Both the position numbers and the translations under genes were made by a program. This document shows positions 55,836-64,000 of a DNA stretch of 64,000 nucleotides, one piece after another. The DNA lies in assembly GCF_014851675.1 (NCBI RefSeq), contig NZ_JACVAE010000001.1, positions 744,001 to 808,000 on the forward strand, given 5' to 3'. A model generated the notes under the pieces. That model was not told where the DNA came from. It ran no database searches and was given only the letters and a program-made list of their open reading frames with translations. Every line of letters starts with the position of its first letter. Position 1 is the first letter of the stretch. The DNA comes from Rhizobium sp. ARZ01. Its GTDB lineage: Bacteria > Pseudomonadota > Alphaproteobacteria > Rhizobiales > Rhizobiaceae.

Positions 55836-57842
55836 ATGACCATTGAGCATATTACGTTCGAGAATGGTACCGGCGACGGCACCGACACCGTTCAATTCGC
55901 AACGACAACGATGGGCAACCTCATCGTCACCGCGCGACATATCGATGGCTTCGCCGTACCAGTGTACGAAGGCGATGCCGACCCCTTTGCCGGCCTCTCC
56001 TCAACCGGCCCAATCGACCTTGGCTATATCTCGGCGGTGACATCATTGCCAACGACGAAGCTTGATTACCTGTCGATCCGCCAGGCGGACGGCTTAGGTT
56101 TCTCTGCCCAAAAGTTGCGCATATACGAAACCGGCAACTTTGGTGATTTGAGGACGATTGTCTACGCCTACAAGGGTGGCGTTCTACTGGGGAGCGTGAC
56201 GCTCGAAGGGAACATGAGTAACAACAGCTCATTGGAGATCGACCTTACGTCGCATCCAAACTTTGCCGACGTCGACGAAATTCGCATCTCCCGACCAATG
56301 GCACCGGACGGAAGCGGAGCGCACGGTGCCGCAGTCCAGGTAGATGCGCTGTGGGTCGAGAGCCTGGCGGAGAAGGCTCCGACCGACATCTCCCTCTCCG
56401 CGTCATCCGTTGCCGAAAACAATGCGGGCGCGGCGATCGGCACACTGACGGCAACCGACCCGAATTTCGGCGACACCTTCACCTACACCGTCGATAACCC
56501 TCGTTTCGAGATCGTCGGAAATCAGCTTCGGTTGAAAAGTGGCATATCCCTGGATTTCGAGACGGAACCGGTTGTCCGTGTAAACGTCACAGTGACAGAT
56601 CGAGGCGGACTGACGTTCAACAAGGGTTTCGACATCCATGTGACTGACGTTCACGACACGAACACCGCCCCCGTCCTGACCGGCGACCTGAAGGCGACGG
56701 TGAAAGAAGGGTCGAGCTACGTGCTCACCACCACGGACCTCGATTTTGACGACCTCGACGACAGTCCCGCCGGCGTGCGCTTCACCGTCTCCAGCCAGGT
56801 GGCCGGCCAAGTTCTGGTCAACGGCAAGGCGGCGACGAGCTTTACCGGCGCCGAGCTTTACGCCGGCAAGGTCACGTTCGTTCACGACGCCTCGGAAACA
56901 ACCAAGGCCTCGTTCAGGGTCTCAGTCGAGGACGGCAACGAGGACAATTCGGCCCCGGTCGCAAAGACCTTCAATTTCACCGTCACCCCGGTCAACGACG
57001 CGCCGAAGCTCGGCGCCAAGCAGGTGCTGACGTCGATTGCCGAGGACGCCTCGACGGCGAGCGCGCGGAAGGTGGCTGACCTCTCGATCGTCGATCCCGA
57101 TGGCGGCGACAACCGCCTGTCGCTCGTCGGCGCGGATGCGAAGCTGTTCGAGATCAGGAACGGCGCGCTGTGGCTGAAGAAGGGCGCCAAGCTCGATTTC
57201 GAGACCAACCCGTCGCTCGACGTCACCGTGCGCCTCGATGATCCCTCGATCGGCACGAGCTACGAGGCGTCGAAGGCGCTCAAGATCACAGTCAAGGACG
57301 TCAAGGAGCCTGTTTCCGACACCTATGGCAACGACAGGCTGACCGGCACGAGCGGCAACGACGTGCTCGACGGCAAGGCCGGCAACGACGTCCTCAAAGG
57401 GGGAGCGGGCAACGACACGCTGATCGGCGGCACCGGCGTCGATCAGCTGACCGGTGGCGCTGGCCGCGACACCTTCGTTTTCGCCTCGGTGAAGGATTCG
57501 GCGCCCGGCTATTCCGGTTTCGTCAACAACGGCGGCTTCAGTGCACTGTCGGGCGGGGGAAAACGCGACATCGTCACCGACTTCGTCCGCGGCGAGGACC
57601 GGCTCGACGTCTCGAAGATCGACGCCGACTTGAAGATAGCCAGCGACCAGGCCTTTGTCTGGCGCGGCAAGGGCGAGTTTTCCGGCAAGGCCGGCGAACT
57701 GGTCTTCCGCACCTTCGACGTCAAGGGCACGGCCAACGACCGGACGATCGTCTACGGCGATATCAACCGCGACGGCCGCGCCGACTTCCAGATCGAACTT
57801 GCAGGCATCATCAACCTGACCAAGGGCGATTTCATCCTGTAG
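55836..57842 (+). CDS. RTX secreted protein with three cadherin-like modules
   Basis: 668 residues. Residues 1-180 contain an unrecognised domain ([17 protein letters not shown]). Three cadherin-like repeats follow ([56 protein letters not shown]), the second with DFDDLDD and DGNEDN calcium motifs, then RTX repeats ([21 protein letters not shown]) and the M10-type C-terminal domain ending NLTKGDFIL. The last about 230 codons match the 53288 gene almost residue for residue, a recent duplication. Start ATG 55836 has a weak RBS. Type I secretion inferred. Confidence 0.87.
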   Translation: MTIEHITFENGTGDGTDTVQFATTTMGNLIVTARHIDGFAVPVYEGDADPFAGLSSTGPIDLGYISAVTSLPTTKLDYLSIRQADGLGFSAQKLRIYETGNFGDLRTIVYAYKGGVLLGSVTLEGNMSNNSSLEIDLTSHPNFADVDEIRISRPMAPDGSGAHGAAVQVDALWVESLAEKAPTDISLSASSVAENNAGAAIGTLTATDPNFGDTFTYTVDNPRFEIVGNQLRLKSGISLDFETEPVVRVNVTVTDRGGLTFNKGFDIHVTDVHDTNTAPVLTGDLKATVKEGSSYVLTTTDLDFDDLDDSPAGVRFTVSSQVAGQVLVNGKAATSFTGAELYAGKVTFVHDASETTKASFRVSVEDGNEDNSAPVAKTFNFTVTPVNDAPKLGAKQVLTSIAEDASTASARKVADLSIVDPDGGDNRLSLVGADAKLFEIRNGALWLKKGAKLDFETNPSLDVTVRLDDPSIGTSYEASKALKITVKDVKEPVSDTYGNDRLTGTSGNDVLDGKAGNDVLKGGAGNDTLIGGTGVDQLTGGAGRDTFVFASVKDSAPGYSGFVNNGGFSALSGGGKRDIVTDFVRGEDRLDVSKIDADLKIASDQAFVWRGKGEFSGKAGELVFRTFDVKGTANDRTIVYGDINRDGRADFQIELAGIINLTKGDFIL

Positions 57843-58059
57843 GGGGGGGCTGGCATCGAGTGATGCCTCACGCCAACTGGCCCATCCAGGCTGCGCGGCG
57901 CTGCAACTGCATCCGGTGAGGACGCGTTTCCGCATGTCGCCACAGATCAAGGCACTTCTGCCAAGTTAAAATTGTATCTGATTTCAGCAACAACCTCGTC
58001 GTGGGTTTTCTGCCTGCGTCGCTAAACGAAACCGATTATTTCATAGAGAGATAGGTCCA

Positions 58060-60138
58060 ATGAATATTGAAGGCACTCCAGGTAACGATACGCTCAAAGG
58101 TGGGGCGTACCACGATGAGCTATATGGCTAGGACGGCGACGACATCCTCATAGGCGATGGCGGGTCGGACGACCTCTATGGTGGTGACGGTGATGACGTT
58201 TACGATGGCGGCGAGGGCAGCGACTATTTCTATATAGAGGGGCAGCCAGGCAGGGACACTTTTCGTGGTGGAGCAGGCGAGGATACGATCTGGCTCCTCG
58301 GCGACACCATCCTTGACTACCTCGATCTGTCGACGTCGACGAGCGTCGAGTATCTGGACGGAGGCGTCTGGACTGTCGATTCGACGTATTCGTTATCCGG
58401 TACGGGCGGAAGCGATTTCTTCGATGTGTCCGGAGTTTGGGTAATTACGATCACCAATGGCATCGACCTCGCAGGCGGCGACGACACTTACTATGGGGCG
58501 ATCGGCCAGGACGTCGTGTATGGCGGAGCCGGCAACGACCGCCTCGAGGGGCGGGCGGGCAACGATTTCCTCTATGGCGGGGCCGGGATTGACACGCTGG
58601 TCGGCGGAACCGGCGATGACGAATACGAAGTCGACAGCACCGATGGCGTCGTGGACACCGTCATCGAGGATCCGAACGCCGGAACGGATACGATCAGATA
58701 CCGTCCGACAGCCGGCGTTACCTTCGTTCTCGCGGCCAATGTCGAGATCGGTAGACTGTACGACGGCGCCAATGCCAATCTCAGCGGCAATTCACTTAAC
58801 AACACGTTGGATGGGAACAATCAGGACAATATCCTGCGGGGGGGCGATGGACATGATCGCTTTAATCCTTACGGCGGCAACGACTCCATCTATGGGGGCA
58901 AGGGCAACGATTACTACTATCTTGCGTCCCCGGGGATCAAAAAGCTTTTCGAGAATGCGAATGAAGGAACGGACACCGTCAAGCTTGTCGGGGATAGCTT
59001 TGCAGCCGCCTACACATTGGTTGCAAACATCGAAAACCTGATCCTGACGGGCAAGGTCGGCTCGGGCACCGGCAACAGCGCTAACAATGTGATTTACGCG
59101 AGTTCGCGCCACGATGCCAACCAGTCTCTCTACGGGCTGGACGGTAACGACAAGCTGGTCAGCGGCGTGTCCGATCACCCATGGGGCGACGATTATCGCA
59201 ATATCAATCTTTATGGCGGCAAGGGCGATGACGTCTATGTGATCACGTTTTGGCGCCAAAAGGTTGTCGAACTTGCCGGTGAAGGCATCGATACGGTCCA
59301 GTACGATGGTGCGGCCGGAAACACATATACGCTTACGGCCGACGTTGAAAAACTTGTCCTCATCGGCAGCAACGCGACGCACGCATTCGGGAATGGCCTC
59401 GCCAACACGATGACCGGCAATTCGGGCGCCAACGTTCTGGATGGCCTCCTGGGTGACGACAGCTTGAGCGGCGGTGCTGGAAACGACACGCTCAAGGGCG
59501 GTGCGGGGAACGACCGGCTGAACGGCGGGACGGGGGTGGATACGATGACCGGCGGGACCGGCAATGATATCTACTATGCCGACCACGCCAGCGACAGGGC
59601 TATCGAAGCCTCCAACGGCGGAACCGACGTGGTCGTGTTCGCCGGCCCTGCCGGCCAGACCTACACGCTCTCCGGCAATATCGAGAGGCTGACGCTCTCG
59701 GGCACGACCTCGAACAACGGCACGGGCAACACGCTCAACAACGTGATCGTCGGCAACGGCGGCGCCAATAAGATCGGCGGCGGGTGGGGCAACGACACCT
59801 TGACCGGCGGCGCGGGCAGGGACGCTTTCGTCTTCAACACATTCCCCGACGCATCTCTCAATTGCGACAGGATCACCGACTTCAGCGTGAAGGACGACGT
59901 GATCTATCTCGAGAACATGCTGTTCACTAAGATCAAGGGAACGGGAACGCTCTCCTCGGCACAATTCAAGGTCAACAAGACGGGCGCGGCGGAAGACTCG
60001 AGCGATCGCATCATCTACGAGAGCGACACCGGCAAACTGTTCTATGACATGGACGGCAAGGGCGGTGGTGGAGGGGAACATTTCGCCACGCTCAGCGCCG
60101 GGTTGAAGTTGACCAACGCCGATTTCTTCATCATCTGA
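58060..60138 (+). pseudogene. RTX protein gene with in-frame amber codon at codon 24
   Basis: From ATG 58060 the frame reads MNIEGTPGNDTLKGGAYHDELYG and then TAG (58129-58131), followed without break by DGDDILIGDGGSDDLYGGDGDD and 660 further codons in the same frame. The TAG interrupts an RTX nonapeptide where sibling repeats have Leu (GLDGND), so a TTG to TAG change is likely. Read through, the product is 692 residues: RTX blocks, modules such as TLVANIENLILTGK typical of RTX proteins, and a C-terminal secretion domain with DRITDFSVKDDVIYLENM. GTG 58426 is the first usable in-frame start after the stop but would remove a normal beginning. Alternatives: sequencing error, or readthrough. Confidence 0.85.
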
Positions 60139-60326
60139 TGGAAAGGCTCAGTTCCAGAGCAGGAGACATTTCCGCGCCGCACCGGTGCGGGATTGTCGTT
60201 TGATGAAGGTTCTCGATCCGTGAGGGCCGCAATATGCCTGGAATCGTGGACATCCCGCGTGCATTTCCCCAACAGTATCAACGCCGCTGTCGCGCTTCGT
60301 GCCCGCCGTTCCGGGCCATGCCATAC

Positions 60327-60530
60327 TCGCTTTCGTTCCGTCACGGATACCCCGCGAGGCGTCGCGGCGAGGCGGAGCCGGCGCCTGGTGCAGGGAAGGG
60401 ACGCATGTCCCGGCATCCGGGGTTCGTGAGACAGGTCCCCTCTGGTGATGGCGGGTTTTCCCGAGTTTCGCACCGGACGTGCCCGTGGGGTGGCACACAT
60501 GGCCCCGCCTTGAGAGGCGGGAGCAGCAGA
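60327..60530 (-). ncRNA. Candidate structured RNA or group II intron relic
   Basis: Six hairpins in 170 bp: CCGCGA/TCGCGG (60352-60367), GGGAC/GTCCC (60398-60411), CCGG/CCGG (60410-60420), CGGG-TTTT-CCCG (60452-60463), GTGCC/GGCAC (60479-60496) and CCCGCCT/AGGCGGG (60504-60521). Read on the minus strand, GTGCG at 60473-60469 looks like a group II 5' end and GAACGAAAGCGA (60338-60327) resembles a domain I segment of bacterial group II introns such as Ll.LtrB. There is no reverse transcriptase ORF and I do not recognise domain V, so a relic or another structured RNA is possible. Strand is uncertain. Confidence 0.3.
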
Positions 60531-60751
60531 GGACGAAGTTCATGGGCATAAACCGCCGAACGGGGCGCTGAGAGGTGCCACACACATCTTCGATGAGGCA
60601 GCTGTCAGCGCCCTGTCCAAACCACACCCCCATGACACGGGCGGAACGCCGCCGCGTGAAGTCGTTGCGTGTCCGCACTTGCCGAAAGAGCGGCTGCCAT
60701 CGAGCCTTGAGTCTGCGGGATGCAGCGTGCAGAAGTGCCCCAAGCCTTGAC

Positions 60752-60788
60752 AAATCGGACGGGCCATGCGCTTGTCCGCCCGATTTTT
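60752..60788 (+). terminator. Terminator-like hairpin upstream of aspS
   Basis: AAATCGGAC and its near complement GTC-CGCC bulge-CGATTT enclose a GC-rich loop and are followed by TTTTT. It could end transcription from the RTX side or act as a leader structure. TTGACA at 60747 overlaps it and might instead be the aspS -35, so the interpretation is weak. Confidence 0.35.
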
Positions 60789-60844
60789 GAAGAAGTGCGG
60801 CCTCGCTTTCGAAGCCGACCTCAAGAGCATTCCAGGATAGAACA

Positions 60845-62635
60845 ATGCACCGTTATCGCAGCCATACCTGCGCCGCCCTCCGCAAGTCCGACGTCGGTTC
60901 GACCGCCCGCCTGTCCGGCTGGGTCCACCGTGTCCGCGATCATGGCGGCGTGCTCTTCATCGACCTGCGCGACCACTACGGCATCACCCAGGTCGTCGCC
61001 GATCCCGACAGCCCGGCCTTCAAGGTTGCGGAAGCCGTTCGCGGCGAGTGGGTCATCCGCATCGACGGCCTCGTCAAGGCGCGCACGGACGACACGGTCA
61101 ACAAGCACATGGCGACCGGCGAAATCGAGCTCTACGCCCACGAGATCGAGGTGCTGTCGGCCGCCAAGGAACTGCCGCTGCCGGTCTTCGGCGAGCCGGA
61201 CTATCCGGAAGACGTGCGCCTGAAGTACCGCTTCCTCGACCTGCGCCGCGAGACGCTGCACAAGAACATCGTCAAGCGCACCCAGATCATCGCCGCCATG
61301 CGCCGCGAGATGAACAATGTCGGCTTCACCGAGTATTCGACGCCGATCCTGACCGCATCCTCGCCGGAAGGCGCACGCGACTTCTTGGTGCCGAGCCGTA
61401 TCCACGAGGGCACCTTCTACGCCCTGCCGCAGGCGCCGCAGCAGTACAAGCAGCTCCTGATGGTCGCCGGCTTTGACCGCTACTTCCAGATCGCGCCGTG
61501 CTTCCGCGACGAAGACCCGCGCGCCGACCGCCTGCCGGGCGAGTTCTACCAGCTCGACCTCGAGATGAGCTTCGTCGAGCAGGAAGACGTCTGGAACACG
61601 ATGGAGCCGGTCATCCGCGGCATCTTCGAGGAATTCGCCGACGGCAAGCCGGTCACGCAGAAGTTCCGCCGCATCGCCTATGACGATGCGATCCGCACCT
61701 ACGGCACGGACAAACCGGACCTGCGCAACCCGATCGAGATGCAGGCCGTCACCGATCACTTCCGCGATTCCGGCTTCAAGGTCTTCGCCAACATGATCGC
61801 CTCGAACCCGAAGGTCGAGGTCTGGGCGATCCCGGCCAAGACCGGCGGTTCGCGCGCCTTCTGCGACCGCATGAACGCCTGGGCGCAGAGCCACGGCCAG
61901 CCCGGCCTCGGCTACATCTTCTGGCGCAAGGAGGGCGAGAAGCTCGAAGGCGCCGGTCCGCTCGCCAAGAACATCGGCGAGGAACGCACCGATGCGATCC
62001 GCACCCAGCTCGGACTCGACGACGGCGACGCCTGCTTCTTCGTCGCCGGCGACCCGGCCAAGTTCTACAAGTTTGCCGGCGAAGCCCGCACCAAGGCCGG
62101 TGAGGAACTGAACCTCGTCGACCGCGACCGCTTCGAGCTCTGCTGGATCGTCGACTTCCCGTTTTACGAATGGAACGAGGACGAGAAGCGCGTCGACTTC
62201 GCCCACAACCCGTTCTCGATGCCGCAGGGCGGGATGGAGGCACTGGAAAGCGCCGATCCGCTGTCGCTCAAGGCTTACCAGTACGACATGGTCTGCAACG
62301 GCTTCGAGATTGCCTCTGGCTCGATCCGCAACCAGTCGCCGGAACTGATGGTCAAGGCGTTCGAGAAGGTGGGCCTCAGCCAGGCCGACGTCGAGGAGCG
62401 CTTCGGCGGCCTCTACCGCGCCTTCCAGTACGGCGCACCGCCGCATGGCGGCATGGCGGCCGGCATCGACCGCGTGGTCATGCTGCTGGTCGGCGCCAAG
62501 AACCTGCGCGAGATCTCGCTGTTCCCGATGAACCAGCAGGCGCAGGACCTCCTGATGGGCGCCCCGTCGCCGGCAACGCCGACCCAGCTGCGCGAACTGG
62601 CGCTGCGCGTCATGCCGACACCGAAGAAGGATTGA
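60845..62635 (+). CDS. aspS: Aspartyl-tRNA synthetase
   Basis: 596 residues, class II, bacterial type. Anticodon-binding OB domain begins [40 protein letters not shown]; class II motif 1 is around [23 protein letters not shown], motif 2 [19 protein letters not shown] and motif 3 [16 protein letters not shown], with the bacterial GAD insertion ([22 protein letters not shown]) between. Such enzymes in alphaproteobacteria may be discriminating or non-discriminating; not determined here. Confidence 0.98.
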   Translation: MHRYRSHTCAALRKSDVGSTARLSGWVHRVRDHGGVLFIDLRDHYGITQVVADPDSPAFKVAEAVRGEWVIRIDGLVKARTDDTVNKHMATGEIELYAHEIEVLSAAKELPLPVFGEPDYPEDVRLKYRFLDLRRETLHKNIVKRTQIIAAMRREMNNVGFTEYSTPILTASSPEGARDFLVPSRIHEGTFYALPQAPQQYKQLLMVAGFDRYFQIAPCFRDEDPRADRLPGEFYQLDLEMSFVEQEDVWNTMEPVIRGIFEEFADGKPVTQKFRRIAYDDAIRTYGTDKPDLRNPIEMQAVTDHFRDSGFKVFANMIASNPKVEVWAIPAKTGGSRAFCDRMNAWAQSHGQPGLGYIFWRKEGEKLEGAGPLAKNIGEERTDAIRTQLGLDDGDACFFVAGDPAKFYKFAGEARTKAGEELNLVDRDRFELCWIVDFPFYEWNEDEKRVDFAHNPFSMPQGGMEALESADPLSLKAYQYDMVCNGFEIASGSIRNQSPELMVKAFEKVGLSQADVEERFGGLYRAFQYGAPPHGGMAAGIDRVVMLLVGAKNLREISLFPMNQQAQDLLMGAPSPATPTQLRELALRVMPTPKKD

Positions 62636-62690
62636 GGGTAGGGCGCTGCCCGCCCGACAGCGAGCAGCGCCTTGGACGCTACGTATCAAA

Positions 62691-62716
62691 AAAGCCCGGG
62701 ATCACTCCCGGGCTTT
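62691..62716 (-). terminator. Bidirectional terminator between aspS and secreted protein gene
   Basis: AAAGCCCGGG-ATCACT-CCCGGGCTTT. On the minus strand it is followed by TTTTTT-equivalent, so it mainly serves the gene starting at 63931; the plus-strand tail is shorter. Confidence 0.88.
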
Positions 62717-62743
62717 GTCGTCTCTGGAGGCTCAGGCCGCGTA

Positions 62744-63931
62744 CTACTCGTTCGCGGTGACCTTCACGCCCAGCACCTGCGGGATCGTGTTTGGCGCGCC
62801 CATGGCCGCACCCATGATCATCGGGAAGGGGACCGGGTTTGCCGGCTCGGCGCTGATCTTGATGTTCTTCGGGTCGTCCAGGTAGGTGTTGACGGCCTGC
62901 GAGATCTGGTTCTGCAAGTCCGGCATGTTGAGCTGGGCGATCATCAGCGGTACGAGACCCTTCAGCGACTGTGCCATCTGCTCGCCCGAGACGCCCTGCT
63001 CGGCGCCGACCACGTCGAGCACCTTCTTCGTCAGCGAGGCGTCGGCGAAGCTGATCGCGGCGCTGTTGAAGGTGAGCTGCTGGAGGAGCCCCATCATCGA
63101 CATGCCGAGCGCGGCATTGGCCTCATCCTGGTTCGGATTGGCCTGGCTTGCCTCCATCGCCTGGCGCATCGCCTTGATGAACTCCATCGTATAGCCGGAG
63201 ATGGCGAAGGTGAGATCGAGCCGGCCGACATCGTTGAAGTCGAGCGCGTATTCGTCCAGCGCCAGTTTGCCGCTGGCAAGCTCCCAGCTGCCCTTCATGG
63301 TGATCTTGCCGTCGATCGTCTGCATGCCGAGCTTTTCGATCGTTTCCTTGGACTTTGCATCCTCGACCTGGGTCAGGTCGGCCTTGATGTCCGAAAGCGT
63401 GGCGTCGAAGGTCAGGCCCGCATCGTTGTCCATGCGCACGACATTGGCCTGCATGCCCGACATCGAAAAGACTTCGGTGCCCTTGCTGGTTACGACGACC
63501 GGGCCGGAGCTAGCCGTCTCGTACATGAGCATGGAAGCGAGCGTGTCCGTCTCGACTTTTCCAGGAATGGTCAACGCGCCGATCTGCAGGTCGGATGCCG
63601 TGACGGTCACATCGTTTTCGGTGCGGTTGATGTTCGGAAAGCGAACCGTTTCGACCGTGTAGCCGTCGCTGCCGTCTTCTTCGACACCTTCGAGCGTGAT
63701 GTCGCCGATTTCCAATGCTTCACCGCCGGCAGGCGTCAGCTTGGCCCCCTCGATCGTCACCGTGTCGTCATCGACCGCGATGTTGCCATAGGATACCGTC
63801 ACCCCGCTTGCAGCGTTCGCCGCGTTCAGCTTGGTGATCAGATCGGTTCCGTCGATGGCAAGTGCAGGGGTTGCGAACGCCGAAAGCGCGACGCCGGCAA
63901 GCATCCTGCGAAGGGTGCGGTTCTGAAGCAT
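62744..63931 (-). CDS. Exported protein of unknown function
   Basis: 395 residues with a signal peptide (MLQNRTLRRMLAGVALSAFATPALA-I). The mature part has many beta-strand-like segments (ITLEGVEEDGSDGYTVETV, VTVTASDLQIGALTIPGK, YALDFNDVGRLDLTFAISGY), a helical stretch (FIKAMRQAMEASQANPNQ) and no cysteines. The pattern is reminiscent of periplasmic DUF945/YdgA-like lipid-scaffold proteins but I cannot name the family. It is convergent with aspS; its promoter lies at the window edge. Confidence 0.72.
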   Translation of the reverse strand: MLQNRTLRRMLAGVALSAFATPALAIDGTDLITKLNAANAASGVTVSYGNIAVDDDTVTIEGAKLTPAGGEALEIGDITLEGVEEDGSDGYTVETVRFPNINRTENDVTVTASDLQIGALTIPGKVETDTLASMLMYETASSGPVVVTSKGTEVFSMSGMQANVVRMDNDAGLTFDATLSDIKADLTQVEDAKSKETIEKLGMQTIDGKITMKGSWELASGKLALDEYALDFNDVGRLDLTFAISGYTMEFIKAMRQAMEASQANPNQDEANAALGMSMMGLLQQLTFNSAAISFADASLTKKVLDVVGAEQGVSGEQMAQSLKGLVPLMIAQLNMPDLQNQISQAVNTYLDDPKNIKISAEPANPVPFPMIMGAAMGAPNTIPQVLGVKVTANE

Positions 63932-64000
63932 GTCTGTCCTCTTGTGTGGATTTACAACGGCGAGCGCCGTCTCGGCTGTTAGACGTATCGGGCGCGGACT

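Larger units (their letters stand above)
60139..60844. other. 706-bp non-coding gap with strong secondary structure
   Basis: No gene is convincing; small frames on both strands are Cys/His/Pro/Arg-rich artefacts. The stretch 60352-60521 holds six consecutive GC-rich hairpins and is treated as a candidate structured RNA below. The 3' end carries a terminator-like hairpin before aspS. Confidence 0.7.

Noticed and set aside
53690..60000. CRISPR-like or satellite array in the RTX region
   Set aside because: The repeated DNA is in frame and encodes RTX nonapeptides or cadherin modules; spacing is not that of a CRISPR array and no cas genes are present.
60139..60844. Several small genes on both strands in the gap before aspS
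   Set aside because: The translations are Cys/Pro/Arg-rich and overlapping in three frames, which fits structured RNA or non-coding DNA better; no RBS of quality.

Overview
The window is about 64 kb of GC-rich chromosome from an alphaproteobacterium, most likely a member of the Rhizobiaceae (Rhizobium/Sinorhizobium/Agrobacterium-like). The evidence is the alphaproteobacterial-type DnaA inactivator hdaA, a TakP-type TRAP transporter, a RopB/Omp25-like outer membrane protein, and several copies of the palindromic intergenic repeats typical of rhizobial genomes. Most of the sequence is ordinary housekeeping and metabolic chromosome. I see no prophage, CRISPR array, rRNA gene, tRNA gene, transposase or recombinase.

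Layout. 0-8 kb: the 3' part of pepA, holC, a spermidine-synthase-like methyltransferase, an aldose dehydrogenase, and a TRAP 2-oxoacid locus (small and large permeases, a class III nucleotide cyclase, and a convergent TakP-like binding protein). 8-15 kb: an ABC-F ATPase, a degenerate GGDEF protein, a small unknown, DinB, a glutathione transferase, ndk and a flavin-binding oxidase. 15-19 kb: a MocR regulator, a lipoprotein, a CGNR zinc-finger regulator facing an orphan LivH-like permease across a 28-bp perfect palindrome. 19-27 kb: moaE, moaD, pgsA, then a 1037-residue RTX protein on the opposite strand, then uvrC and a pteridine-reductase-like SDR. 27-34 kb: a RopB-like porin, a GST, RNase T2 with a secreted partner, rlmJ, a molybdopterin oxidoreductase translationally coupled to nudK, and a frameshifted VOC gene. 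34-43 kb: purN-purM facing a CDP-alcohol phosphatidyltransferase - AI-2E - hdaA - ppk - ppx run. 43-53 kb: flavin reductase, phytase-like esterase, small enzymes, rnd, multicopper oxidase and an MFS transporter. 53-60 kb: an accessory cluster of three type-I-secretion RTX genes plus an outer membrane protein, ending in a 700-bp structured non-coding stretch. 60-64 kb: aspS and a secreted unknown.

How the genes work together. Overlapping start/stop codons (ATGA or GTGA) couple moaD-pgsA, purN-purM, uvrC-SDR, molybdopterin oxidoreductase-nudK, the two TRAP permeases, and the CGNR regulator with its lipoprotein. ppk and ppx form a polyphosphate synthesis and degradation pair. The RTX proteins carry C-terminal secretion domains, but no type I ABC exporter or membrane-fusion gene lies in the window, so their exporter must be elsewhere.

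The least ordinary parts are: (1) the 53-60 kb RTX cluster, in which two genes share near-identical cadherin/RTX/C-terminal modules and similar upstream segments, and a third has an in-frame amber codon at position 24; (2) the structured RNA-like, possibly group-II-intron-derived, segment at 60.3-60.5 kb; (3) the 28-bp operator-like palindrome at 17.84 kb; (4) an eight-fold 55-residue repeat in the 20.7-kb RTX protein; and (5) a nested family of intergenic palindromes, one of which was tandemly duplicated together with the ndk terminator.
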